Source: AE-B3B sp964543295 (GTDB taxonomy: Bacteria > Aerophobota > Aerophobia > Aerophobales > AE-B3A). Taken from it: a stretch of DNA of 19,987 nt. The notes under the pieces are model-generated. The model ran no database searches, had not been told where the DNA came from, and saw nothing but the letters and a program-made list of their open reading frames with translations. Below, piece by piece: positions 1 through 6,775 of the stretch. Both the position numbers and the translations under genes were made by a program. Position 1 is the stretch's first letter, and each line of letters begins with the position of its first letter. The stretch spans positions 1 to 19,987 of the forward strand of contig CAZIXA010000041.1 in NCBI GenBank assembly GCA_964543295.1, in the 5' to 3' direction.

Positions 1-53
1 TGCCGAGGTTTACTTCATAACAATTCAGAGAAATTATTGAAATTCCTATGCCT
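1..53 (-). repeat. Inverted repeat, copy A (cut by window edge)
   Basis: Reverse-complemented, this stretch aligns with 5448-5501. I count about six mismatches and one gap in 54 columns, including an uninterrupted 24-base identical core. The two copies face in opposite directions and enclose the GAF gene and the whole hydrogenase operon. Both copies can be read as a short peptide containing RNFNNFSE that ends in a stop, but the DNA similarity runs past the copy A stop, so I treat it as a DNA repeat or a remnant. The copy may extend left of base 1. I see nothing else recognisable in 54-218. Confidence 0.7.
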
Positions 54-218
54 CTGGGGATAATCAAAGATTTCTCCAACTCTTGTGAGAGCGTCTTTCA
101 CCTACCTATAGTAGACTTGCTTCCTCTTCGTCATTGTAAGGAGCTGAACAGAAAGGAAGGGTTGATCTTGTACCAATATTCTTCTAACATTAAGCTTTTC
201 GGATCTATTCAATCTTGT

Positions 219-1286
219 TCATAGCTTAGGAGAGCGAGAACCCCAGTCGTACCATTTCCATACATTCTGGGTAAGGTCCTCATAATCTCTCTTCATGTGT
301 TCAAATAACCTGGCATTTTCAATAGCGGTAGCTACCTGGTTGGCCAAGGCGGAGAGAAAATCCACCTCGTCATGGGTAAACCGGTGAGGAAGAGAGGAGT
401 AAACTCGCAGCAATCCGATGGCCTTATTTTTCACCAATAGGGGAACATACAGAACCGAGGATATTCCTTCCCGTTTTATCTCTTCTCGATAGTGAACTCG
501 AGGCTCGGTGTCCACATCAGAAATATTGACCGGTCTTCCCGCCAAGCATTCCTGATCCAGGGGACTCTCGCTAACCCGAACCGGTCCCTTTTCCAGGTAT
601 CTTTTACTTAAGCCATAGGTTGCTCTAATTTTGAGAGTTTCCCCTTCCCTGTCTAGAAGTCTTAAAGAGGCGCCTTTGTATCCCATTGTCCTGGCAGCAC
701 TTTTCACAATAAGATCGAGAACCTCAGAAAGATCAAGGGTAGAGTTAATGGTCTTGGCTATTTCCATAAGAGTTTGCATTCTTTGCTGGATTTTAGCTTT
801 TTCGATGGCAATTGCACCCTGAACGGCAAGAGTATTGGCAATAGCTACTTCGCTTTTCTTAAACTGATGAGGCCGGGAGGTATAGATTCTGAGGATACCT
901 ACTGGTTTTTCCCTCATTTTAAGGGGAACCGAGAGAAGGGAGCATATCCCCTCCTTTTTGGCTTCTTTAGGATACTGGAAAAGAGGTTCTTTGGTCACAT
1001 CAAGGATGCTCACTATTTCCCCCTTCAAAACTTTCTCGTCCAGAGGATTTTTTTCTATCTCTACCGGCCCTTTTTTCAGGTACTCCTGGCTTAGCCCATG
1101 GGCTGCTCTCATTTCCAGCCTTTCCCCTTTTTCATCGAGAAGCCGAATGGAACAAGCCTTTACCTTCAAAGCCCCGGTACATCCCTTAGTCAAAACCTGC
1201 AGAGTCTCCTGGAGATTCCCCGCGGCAATCAGATCTCCACATAGTTCACAAAACTTTGATATATACTTGGTTTCCGGACCACTCAT
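219..1286 (-). CDS. Tandem GAF-domain protein without output domain
   Basis: A 355-residue soluble protein with two GAF domains, at about residues 24-160 and 183-327, joined by a helical linker (about 161-182). The two halves are clearly duplicates: each has RLLD near its start, a YL.KGP motif, a PLD motif, an EGI.S.L..VPL stretch and a final RPH/LPHRF turn. GAF domains bind small molecules or form sensory dimers. No kinase, HTH, cyclase or sigma54 module follows, only a Trp-rich tail (NVWKWYDW, about 341-348). The start is supported by GGGAGG seven bases upstream. The gene lies 40 bases after hydA on the same strand, so it is probably co-transcribed and may sense redox state or a ligand for the hydrogenase. 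That role is inferred; the domain call is firm. Confidence 0.88.
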   Translation of the reverse strand: MSGPETKYISKFCELCGDLIAAGNLQETLQVLTKGCTGALKVKACSIRLLDEKGERLEMRAAHGLSQEYLKKGPVEIEKNPLDEKVLKGEIVSILDVTKEPLFQYPKEAKKEGICSLLSVPLKMREKPVGILRIYTSRPHQFKKSEVAIANTLAVQGAIAIEKAKIQQRMQTLMEIAKTINSTLDLSEVLDLIVKSAARTMGYKGASLRLLDREGETLKIRATYGLSKRYLEKGPVRVSESPLDQECLAGRPVNISDVDTEPRVHYREEIKREGISSVLYVPLLVKNKAIGLLRVYSSLPHRFTHDEVDFLSALANQVATAIENARLFEHMKRDYEDLTQNVWKWYDWGSRSPKL

Positions 1287-1326
1287 CCTATCCTCCCTTA
1301 ACTTATATTAATTGCCTTAAGAAGAG

Positions 1327-2586
1327 TTAATGCACCGAACAGGAAAAACAAGGATCATAGGCCCTAACCAGCATCTCACAGAGAAGAGCGATCTTCTTTT
1401 CGGGCAGGTCACTGTTCTGTCTTACTAAATGGCGCATATCCTCTTCAATATTGGCAAAATTATGGACTGTGGGTGTGACTATATTGGACTTTTCTACCAC
1501 TCCTCTGGCATTTATAGCATACCAATGGTAAAGCAGTCCCCGGGGAGCCTCGCTGAAGGCTGCCCCTTCTCCGGCTCTTATCCGGTAGCTATTATCCTCC
1601 GGGGAAAGTCTTAGATTCTCCAGAACGCGCCGGCATTCCTGGACGCCATAGAGGATCTCCAGAGCCTGAGCTAAATTATTATGGAAAGGGTTGTAATCGG
1701 GCAACCTGAATCCCACTTCTTGAGCCAATTTCTTTACCCCGGGTAAAAGTTGATCAAATTTGATGTGTAATCGAGCCAGAGCACCCACCATTAAAGAACC
1801 TCTGCCTTTAACTTTCGCTTGCTTGGCCATACTATAGGGAACCTCTTCTTCCTCAAAATATCGCTTATAATCTTCCCCGGGGATGTCCAGACCTTCGCTG
1901 GAAGCTATATTCCCTTCCAAAATAGCATAACGGTTAACCTGTTTTAGAGCTACGTACTCGGCTTTTCGAAAAAAATTAGGAAAAGAAAGTCGAGACACCA
2001 TCCTTACCGTTTTGACTGCATCGGCCTCTATTCGCTTCAGATCCTGGTGCAGTTTCTCTAATGCTCGGGGCGAGGGAAGATCAGTAAACCCATTTACAAC
2101 TGCACTCACTGGATGAAGGGCCCTACCCCCAAACACTGCAGTAAGATCATTCATGACTTTTTTCATTCGTATAAGGCGCGATAGCTCCTCAGTAAACCGG
2201 GGCAGCATTTCTTGAGGGCCGGAATAACCATAATAATCAGGCACAGCTAGCATATAAAGATGAATGAGATGACTGGATACAATCTGGGAAAGAGACATTA
2301 GTCGGCGTAAAATCCTGGTTTGTTGACTGGGATTGATTCCCATAGCCTTCTCTAGGGCTGTAAGAGCAGTGGTCATATGGGAGACCGGACATATTCCGCA
2401 GATTCTGGCTACTATATCGGGAACCTCGTAATACTTTCGCCCCACCAGGAAACCCTCAAAAAATCGGGGAGGCTCAAATACGTTAAGTTTCAGCTCCTGG
2501 AGCTCTTTACCTTTAATATTGATTCTAATAGCCGTCTCCCCTTCCACCCTGGCTAAATAATCTATATCTATAACTTTTTCACTCAT
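1327..2586 (-). CDS. hydA: [NiFe] hydrogenase large (alpha) subunit, group 3b type
   Basis: Catalytic subunit of a cytoplasmic NAD(P)-linked [NiFe] hydrogenase (sulfhydrogenase). Counting from the chosen start it has 419 residues, the usual size. The N-terminal nickel motif RICGICPVSH (61-70) supplies Cys63 and Cys66; the C-terminal motif DPCFSC (411-416) supplies Cys413 and Cys416. The start at 2586 is preferred over an upstream one at 2628 because an AGGAGC-type ribosome site precedes it and it overlaps the hydD stop by eight bases, typical of coupled genes. Unusually, the protein ends at the histidine right after the second motif (CSVH, then TAA). No C-terminal peptide remains for a maturation protease to remove. 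It follows hydB, hydG and hydD in the order known from Pyrococcus. Confidence 0.94.
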   Translation of the reverse strand: MSEKVIDIDYLARVEGETAIRINIKGKELQELKLNVFEPPRFFEGFLVGRKYYEVPDIVARICGICPVSHMTTALTALEKAMGINPSQQTRILRRLMSLSQIVSSHLIHLYMLAVPDYYGYSGPQEMLPRFTEELSRLIRMKKVMNDLTAVFGGRALHPVSAVVNGFTDLPSPRALEKLHQDLKRIEADAVKTVRMVSRLSFPNFFRKAEYVALKQVNRYAILEGNIASSEGLDIPGEDYKRYFEEEEVPYSMAKQAKVKGRGSLMVGALARLHIKFDQLLPGVKKLAQEVGFRLPDYNPFHNNLAQALEILYGVQECRRVLENLRLSPEDNSYRIRAGEGAAFSEAPRGLLYHWYAINARGVVEKSNIVTPTVHNFANIEEDMRHLVRQNSDLPEKKIALLCEMLVRAYDPCFSCSVH

Positions 2587-3346
2587 AAAGTTCTGCTCCT
2601 TTGCGAAATTCGATCTTGGGACTGGCAAATTGGGTAAACATTCTCACTATATCATCAGGAGATACACCCAATTGTTCAAATTTTTTAGCCAGAGCCGGAG
2701 CATTGGCGCCAGGCACCGGTCCCCAGCAGCCGTAACAGGCTCTTCCATGAGAAGGACAAAGAGCTCCACAACCGGCATTGGTTACCGGCCCCATACAGGG
2801 TTTTCCTTCGGCTACCAGAAGACAGATATTTCCCTTCAGCTTACACTCTACACAGACACAGTACTCCGGAAAAGAGGGCTTGGTGTTTAAAAGAAGAGAA
2901 GACAACAGCTCCAAAAGTTCCCTTTCTCCCATAGGACAGCCTCTTACATATCCATCTACTCTCACATACTCATCTACCGGATGAGCTTTCACAGAGTGAA
3001 TAACTGAAAGGTCCTTATAGACACGTTTTTCCACTTCTATTTCGGGGTAGATGTTTTTGATGGCCGGGATGCCTCCGTTAACGGCACAAGACCCTATGGG
3101 AATCAAAAAACGGCTGACCTCCCTTATTTTCTTCAATTCGTCAAGTTGCCAGGACTCGGTAATGGCTCCCTCAATTAAAGCCACGTCGAAGGGACCTTCT
3201 TTTGCCCCACCACTCATTCCCATCTTACAGTAGATAATATCTACGACTCCCAGGGTTTCCATGACATGTTCCTGAAAAAAGAAGAATTGAAACTGGCAAC
3301 CAGCACAGCAGCTGTACTTAAAGATACCCAGGCGAATTTTTTTCAT
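2579..3346 (-). CDS. hydD: [NiFe] hydrogenase small (delta) subunit
   Basis: The 255-residue electron-transfer subunit that passes electrons from the NiFe site through Fe-S clusters. The proximal-cluster cysteines are visible: C14xxC17 near the start, GSC (C87) and GCP (C137). A second Cys-rich block (C163, C165, C168, C175, C184, C193, C197, C204, C207) fits the medial and distal [4Fe-4S] clusters. No twin-arginine signal is present, so it acts in the cytoplasm, as expected for group 3 enzymes. It starts eight bases after the hydG stop with AAGGA upstream, and overlaps hydA by eight bases. The related MvhG/FrhG small subunits are the main alternative, but the HydG and HydB neighbours favour group 3b. 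Confidence 0.92.
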   Translation of the reverse strand: MKKIRLGIFKYSCCAGCQFQFFFFQEHVMETLGVVDIIYCKMGMSGGAKEGPFDVALIEGAITESWQLDELKKIREVSRFLIPIGSCAVNGGIPAIKNIYPEIEVEKRVYKDLSVIHSVKAHPVDEYVRVDGYVRGCPMGERELLELLSSLLLNTKPSFPEYCVCVECKLKGNICLLVAEGKPCMGPVTNAGCGALCPSHGRACYGCWGPVPGANAPALAKKFEQLGVSPDDIVRMFTQFASPKIEFRKGAELYE

Positions 3347-3354
3347 GGCATTCC

Positions 3355-4182
3355 TTAAATTAAAGTATCCGGAAGACCCCGAATTTCTTTATAGGAGAAA
3401 ACTGGGCCATCCCGGCAGACGTATTTGGGCCCGATTTGGCAGTGCCCGCACTGTCCTACTCCGCATTTCATCCTTCTTTCAAGAGATAGGTAGAGGCGTG
3501 AAGCCGGATATCCGCGCTGGAGAAGACCCACCACCACAAACCTCATCATTATCTCCGGCCCGCAAACTAAAGCCAGCGTATTACCGGGTGAAACCTCCAT
3601 CCTGTCAAATAGAGTAGTGACCACTCCTCGATTTTCTTCCCACCGGGTTCGAGGAGGGACTTCATCTACCGTTAACAGAAGCTGCGTATCTGGTTTTTTG
3701 CGCCATGCGGGTAGCTCTTCCCTAAAGAGAAGATCCTCAGGGGTACGAGCTCCGTAGAGAATGACCATCTTACCAAAATCATTACGATCCTTCCAAACCT
3801 GGAGAAGAAAGCCTCGTAGGGGAGCCAGTCCAATTCCTCCGGCCACCACCAGGATATTCTTTCCCCGGGCATCTTCCAAAGGCCAGCCTCTACCATAGGG
3901 ACCCCGGATCTGCAGCCCATCTCCCTCCTTATAACGAGCGATAGTCTGAGTGACTCTTCCCACTGCTCTAATGGTGTGTTCGAATTTATTTTTCTTTCCC
4001 GGGTCCGAACTAAAAGAAATAGGAGCTTCCCCAACTCCGGGAATACCTACCATATTGAATTGTCCGGGAAGAAAGGAAAAATCCGGATTCTCCTTTAACT
4101 GGAGTGCGTAAGTGCAGGTATCATAAGTCTCTTTTCTCTTAAAGACGATTCTGGCCATAAAAGGTCTAAGCCAATTGTTCAT
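3355..4182 (-). CDS. hydG: Hydrogenase FAD/NAD(P)-binding gamma subunit
   Basis: A diaphorase-type subunit of the ferredoxin-NADP reductase fold that exchanges electrons between NAD(P)(H) and the Fe-S chain. From the chosen start (275 residues) the order is: flavin-binding barrel (PGQFNM at 39-44, PISFSS at 54-59, RGPYGRGW at 93-100), nucleotide-binding domain (VVAGGIGLAPLRGF at 112-125, CGPEIM at 208-213) and a C-terminal [2Fe-2S] site with Cys240, 245, 248 and 256. The ATG at 4182 is chosen because it forms an ATGA overlap with the hydB stop; the longer frame starting at 4242 would overlap hydB by 64 bases. Homologous to AsrB, but the adjacent hydDA genes identify it as the hydrogenase subunit. 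Confidence 0.92.
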   Translation of the reverse strand: MNNWLRPFMARIVFKRKETYDTCTYALQLKENPDFSFLPGQFNMVGIPGVGEAPISFSSDPGKKNKFEHTIRAVGRVTQTIARYKEGDGLQIRGPYGRGWPLEDARGKNILVVAGGIGLAPLRGFLLQVWKDRNDFGKMVILYGARTPEDLLFREELPAWRKKPDTQLLLTVDEVPPRTRWEENRGVVTTLFDRMEVSPGNTLALVCGPEIMMRFVVVGLLQRGYPASRLYLSLERRMKCGVGQCGHCQIGPKYVCRDGPVFSYKEIRGLPDTLI

Positions 4183-5225
4183 TGGACTTTGCCCGCCCGG
4201 ATTTCTCCGGCAATCTCCGTCAAATCTATACCGGTGGGACACCAGCTAATACACCTCCCACATCCCACACAGCCAAAACACCCGTACTGCTTTACCCAAT
4301 AGCTCAACTTATGAAGCACGAATTGCCTCAATCTTGCTCCTCTGGTGAAGCGGAAGTTACCTCCATGAACTTCGGCAAAATGGAGTTCCTGGCAGGAATC
4401 CCAGTATCTATATCTTTCGATTTTACTCAAATCAAGTTCGGCCCTATCCACAGTATTATAACAGTAGCACGTGGGGCAAACCATAGTGCAATTGGTGCAG
4501 GAGAGACACATTCCTTCACCTACCCTGGACCAGACCGGATGGTCCAGATTCTCGAGCAACAGGGAAGGTAGGTTTTCGAGGTTCAGTTTCTTGATAAATT
4601 TTTCCTTAACTTGGACTTCTTTTTCCTCCTTAAGCTGAACATCCTCATCAGTAGCTGTTTCCAGGGGAAAGGTGAAGAGTTTTTTAGCTTTTTCACTGAA
4701 AAAATCTACCAGATACCGATCTCCCAGATCAGTGAGCTCAAGATCACAACCCTTTACCGGATCCTGCCCCATCCAGGGATATAGAAAGGGCCCCGTTCCC
4801 ATAGAATCACAAAAACAGTTCCTCCCCACCCCCTGACAGTTAAGGATAACCAGGAGAGTATTCCGCCTCTTTTTTGCATAATAGGGGTCAGTAAATTCAC
4901 CTATAAAGACTTTATCGAGCACCATAATGGCATGGGCATCACAGGGGTGCACCCCTAGAAGGATCTGCTGACCCTGGGGAAGAATCTCCTCTGTAACAAG
5001 CTGGTTATGCTGGCGGAGAAATCGAAAAAGGAGCTGTCGGGAAGGATAGATGAATTTTCGAGGAGCAGCCATAGTGCTGACATAGTCCATCTGGAGTTCT
5101 TGAGGAGATTTGATAGGCTGAAATAAAATCTCTCTTCCCTCCCTTACCGGTCCAATTACGGTATACTGCCGGAGAAGGGAATTCACCCACCGAAAAAAAT
5201 CCTTTTTGTGGATTATTTTTATCAT
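4179..5225 (-). CDS. hydB: Hydrogenase Fe-S beta subunit (AsrA-like)
   Basis: A 348-residue electron-transfer subunit with two [4Fe-4S] motifs in its C-terminal part: C240xxC243xxC246xxxC250P and C319xxC322xxC325xxxC329P. The N-terminal region (GVHPCDAHAI at 91-100, NCFCDSMGTGPF at 136-147) is typical of the AsrA/HydB family. Together with HydG it forms the reductase half of the sulfhydrogenase. It is first in the operon. No strong ribosome site is visible, and a candidate promoter ends only 12 bases before the start, so the message may have a very short leader. AsrA (sulfite reductase) is the alternative in isolation, but no AsrC is present. Confidence 0.92.
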   Translation of the reverse strand: MIKIIHKKDFFRWVNSLLRQYTVIGPVREGREILFQPIKSPQELQMDYVSTMAAPRKFIYPSRQLLFRFLRQHNQLVTEEILPQGQQILLGVHPCDAHAIMVLDKVFIGEFTDPYYAKKRRNTLLVILNCQGVGRNCFCDSMGTGPFLYPWMGQDPVKGCDLELTDLGDRYLVDFFSEKAKKLFTFPLETATDEDVQLKEEKEVQVKEKFIKKLNLENLPSLLLENLDHPVWSRVGEGMCLSCTNCTMVCPTCYCYNTVDRAELDLSKIERYRYWDSCQELHFAEVHGGNFRFTRGARLRQFVLHKLSYWVKQYGCFGCVGCGRCISWCPTGIDLTEIAGEIRAGKVQ

Positions 5226-5237
5226 CAGACCATTTTC

Positions 5238-5265
5238 ATCTTAGTCGAAAATGTGAAAATGTCAA
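5238..5265 (-). promoter_or_regulatory. Candidate promoter for the hydBGDA operon
   Basis: On the minus strand a perfect TTGACA (5260-5265) is followed after 16 bases by TAAGAT (5238-5243), which matches TATAAT at four of six positions. The predicted transcription start would lie only about six bases before the hydB ATG. The -35 box overlaps the T-run of the neighbouring terminator-like hairpin. Confidence 0.42.
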
Positions 5266-5270
5266 AAAAA

Positions 5271-5291
5271 CAGCCTCGGAGACTGCTTTTT
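5271..5291 (-). terminator. Terminator-like hairpin upstream of hydB
   Basis: A short imperfect stem (CAG/CTG, one mismatch, then two pairs, at 5271-5285) has a T-run on both sides: seven T on the minus strand and five on the plus strand. It could end transcripts entering the hydB region from either side. The stem is weak. Confidence 0.35.
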
Positions 5292-5309
5292 ATTCTTGAA
5301 GAGGAGTAG

Positions 5310-5332
5310 CTCCCAGTCCCATAGGGTGGGAG
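5310..5332. promoter_or_regulatory. GC-rich hairpin in the divergent leader
   Basis: CTCCCA (5310-5315) pairs with TGGGAG (5327-5332). Inside, after a two-base bulge, CCC pairs with GGG around an ATA loop. A competing GGAG/CTCC pairing starts at about 5303. Its place upstream of the terminator-like hairpin on the minus strand would suit an attenuator, but no leader transcript is proven. Confidence 0.35.
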
Positions 5333-5344
5333 TGAAAAGATGAG

Positions 5345-5363
5345 GATTCCTCTTAAGAGAATC
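5345..5363. promoter_or_regulatory. Operator-like palindrome
   Basis: GATTC and GAATC arms flank TCTTAAGA. The 19-base site would be a perfect 18-base palindrome but for one inserted C. It sits midway between the divergent hydB and flavoprotein genes, where a dimeric regulator could act on both. No regulator gene is adjacent. Confidence 0.35.
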
Positions 5364-5393
5364 TTTTCCTTTTTACCTAAGAAGGTTAAGAAC

Positions 5394-5424
5394 TTGCTTG
5401 ATTCAAGATATCGGCTAATATAAT
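5394..5424 (+). promoter_or_regulatory. Candidate plus-strand promoter
   Basis: A perfect TATAAT is at 5419-5424. Upstream, TTGCTT (5394-5399, 19-base spacer) or TTGATT (5398-5403, 15-base spacer) could act as -35; neither spacing is ideal. It would drive the flavoprotein gene at 5683 with a long structured leader of about 250 bases. Confidence 0.35.
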
Positions 5425-5447
5425 AGAGAAGTTATGAGGATATATAC

Positions 5448-5501
5448 AGGTATCGGAATTTCAATAATTTCTCTGAATATTTATTCAAGTAAACCTTGGC
5501 A
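5448..5501 (+). repeat. Inverted repeat, copy B
   Basis: The partner of 1-53 in opposite orientation. The longest shared run starts at GGAATTTC (5455) and spans 24 bases. It lies just outside the hydB end of the operon. See copy A for the alignment summary. Confidence 0.7.
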
Positions 5502-5519
5502 GACGAAATATCAGAAAAA

Positions 5520-5631
5520 AGAGGGGAGCAGGCCCTCTCATGCCCTGAGCAAAGCGAGAGTCGGCTTTGCCGATCGGGCCGTTGAGGGGGGAATTCCGAA
5601 GGAATCGGCGAAGCCCTATTTTTCCCCTCAA
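5520..5631. repeat. Array of compact hairpins
   Basis: Successive inverted repeats: AGAGGG/CCCTCT (5520-5538); TCGGC-TTT-GCCGA (5561-5573); ATTCC-GAA-GGAAT (5593-5605); GGC-GAA-GCC (5607-5615). Longer pairings overlap them: GGCTTTGCCGAT (5563-5574) with ATCGGCGAAGCC (5604-5615), one mismatch; and TTGAGGGG (5582-5589) with CCCCTCAA (5624-5631). The region is GC-rich and has no credible coding. The GAA/TTT triloops resemble those in the cluster at 6565-6719. Confidence 0.6.
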
Positions 5632-5641
5632 ATATCTTATC

Positions 5642-5682
5642 GGAGGTAAAGGGGTGGTTGACGTTATTCCACCCATCTAAAC
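5642..5682 (+). promoter_or_regulatory. Ribosome site separated from its start by a hairpin
   Basis: GGAGGT (5642-5647) is 35 bases before the ATG at 5683, too far for normal initiation. Between them GGGTGG (5652-5657) can pair with CCACCC (5669-5674). Folding would leave about 12 unpaired bases between the Shine-Dalgarno sequence and the start. No closer ribosome site is visible. Confidence 0.4.
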
Positions 5683-6267
5683 ATGAAAGTGCTCGGTTTG
5701 TTTGGCAGTCCCCGGCGGGGAGGAAACACCGATCTTTTATTGGAGGAAATGCTCAAAGGGGCTCAAAGCCAGGGGGCCAAAATTGAGAAGATTTTCCTCT
5801 CTGAATACGACATCTCAAGTTGCCGAGAATGCCGGAGTTGTGAGGCAACTGGAAATTGCGTGATTCAAGATCAAATGCAAGAGATTTATCCCCGACTGAT
5901 GGCGGCAGATTACATCATCCTGGCTTCCCCCATTTTCTTTTACGGTGTCACGGCCCAAGCAAAGCGGATGATAGACCGATGTCAGGCGCTCTGGGCCCAA
6001 AAGTACGTTTTAAAAAAAACCTCAATGGCTGAGAAAGAAAAAGTCAAGAGAAAAGGATGGTTCCTCTCCGTGTCCGGCTCTCGAGGAGCGAGGGTATTCG
6101 AGGGAGCAATCCTTACGGCGAGATACTTTTTTGATGCTTTGAATGTCCAGTATGTTGGCGAGCTAACCTTTCGAAAAATAGATGCTAAAGGATTTATCAA
6201 GAAACACCCCACCGCTCTTAAAGAAGCATTCGAGGCTGGCCGACGATTGGTTAAAGGTTTTTCATAA
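5683..6267 (+). CDS. Iron-sulfur flavoprotein (NADPH-dependent FMN reductase family)
   Basis: A 194-residue flavodoxin-like protein. The FMN phosphate loop GSPRRGGNTD spans residues 8-17, followed by a compact cysteine motif C47xxC50xxC53x5C59 and the second flavin segment ASPIFFYGVTAQAK (about 91-104). The compact Cys motif is the mark of Isf-type iron-sulfur flavoproteins, which carry FMN and a [4Fe-4S] cluster and take electrons from ferredoxin, often for oxidative-stress defence in anaerobes. It is transcribed away from the hydrogenase operon. Its 3' end overlaps a truncated flavodoxin remnant on the other strand. The family is clear; the exact electron partner is not known. Confidence 0.88.
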   Translation: MKVLGLFGSPRRGGNTDLLLEEMLKGAQSQGAKIEKIFLSEYDISSCRECRSCEATGNCVIQDQMQEIYPRLMAADYIILASPIFFYGVTAQAKRMIDRCQALWAQKYVLKKTSMAEKEKVKRKGWFLSVSGSRGARVFEGAILTARYFFDALNVQYVGELTFRKIDAKGFIKKHPTALKEAFEAGRRLVKGFS

Positions 6268-6463
6268 CAGTTTCTATTTCCTTTATCGCCTGTCCTCCCC
6301 AGCCGTAGGAGCCAAAGGCAAAACCGATTCTCTTTTTGGGCCGCAGTCCTTTTAGATAGGTAAGAAAAGCTCCTACCGTGGGAAGCATTCCATTATTAAG
6401 GGTGGGAGAGCCCACCAAAATGGCCTGCGAGAAAAGAACATCGGTGAGGATATCCGAGATTTT
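6251..6463 (-). pseudogene. Truncated flavodoxin domain of an FprA-type flavodiiron protein
   Basis: The frame reads SDILTDVLFSQAILVGSPTL and continues NNGMLPTVGAFL, ending near GSYGWGGQAIKEI. These are diagnostic segments of the C-terminal FMN domain of A-type flavodiiron proteins (FprA/ROO), which reduce O2 or NO. Only about 70 residues remain. The metallo-beta-lactamase-like diiron domain is absent, and the frame stops soon after QAIKEI where the opposite-strand flavoprotein gene begins to overlap. The upstream side is fused out of frame to a rubredoxin head. It is a remnant cut at both ends and probably not functional. Confidence 0.8.
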
Positions 6464-6534
6464 ATTCCACTGTCTGGGTCTCCCTTTTCTGGATCGTAAA
6501 CATACCCACAAACCGTGCATCTATACTTATTCAT
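6460..6534 (-). pseudogene. Rubredoxin N-terminal fragment
   Basis: Starting at the ATG at 6534, 25 codons encode MNKYRCTVCGYVYDPEKGDP followed by DSGIK. This matches the first half of rubredoxin, including the first CxxCG iron knuckle. The second CPxC knuckle is missing because the frame runs into the flavodoxin fragment, which continues in another frame. Rubredoxin is the usual electron donor to FprA, so the two pieces probably come from one former oxygen-detoxification locus joined by a deletion near 6455-6465. Confidence 0.82.
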
Positions 6535-6564
6535 CTCACTATCCCTTCTTTTTGATTCTTCTTT

Positions 6565-6719
6565 TCAAGCTTCGCTTGACGCCTTTAGGCAATTACACAT
6601 TCACCCACGGGCAAGCCCATGGAACTCTCCCCTTCGGGTTATTTTGAAGCACCATTACTGACTTCTGTCCTAAGTTTACCCCCGGCAAAGCTTCATTCAG
6701 AATTTTCAATTCTGTGAAG
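6565..6719. repeat. Second cluster of compact hairpins
   Basis: TCAAGC-TTC-GCTTGA (6565-6579), GCC-TTTA-GGC (6581-6590), GGGC-AA-GCCC (6609-6618), a CCC/GGG stem near 6629-6638, and a long stem at 6691-6719 in which CTTCA and CAGAATT pair with AATTCTG and TGAAG around a TTC loop. The 241 bases 6535-6775 hold no convincing gene. It resembles the hairpin array at 5520-5631 in stem size and loop. Confidence 0.55.
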
Positions 6720-6775
6720 TCCTATTATTTTTATTCTCGCTCAAGTAAAGTAATTATCACCTGAAATTCGCTCTT

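Larger units (their letters stand above)
5226..5682. other. Structured intergenic region between hydB and flavoprotein gene
   Basis: A 457-base divergent intergenic region with no convincing protein gene. A frame at 5434-5649 (+) and one at 5485-5676 (-) run through hairpin repeats and look artefactual. In order it holds a hydB promoter candidate, a terminator-like hairpin, a strong hairpin at 5310-5332, a palindrome at 5345-5363, a plus-strand -10 box, copy B of the inverted repeat, a hairpin array and a structured ribosome-site region. These are listed separately. Confidence 0.75.

Noticed and set aside
4182..4571. Plus-strand open frame of 129 codons opposite hydB
   Set aside because: It covers the antisense of the Fe-S cysteine motifs and has no ribosome site.
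3355..5225. Anaerobic sulfite reductase AsrAB
   Set aside because: The two proteins are homologous to AsrA and AsrB, but no AsrC follows and hydrogenase small and large subunits are directly downstream.
5434..5649. Plus-strand open frame of 71 codons upstream of the flavoprotein gene
   Set aside because: It runs through the inverted repeat and the hairpin array, has no clear ribosome site and no recognisable protein pattern.
5485..5676. Minus-strand open frame of 63 codons in the same region
   Set aside because: Its sequence is set by GC-rich hairpins; no start signal or family similarity.
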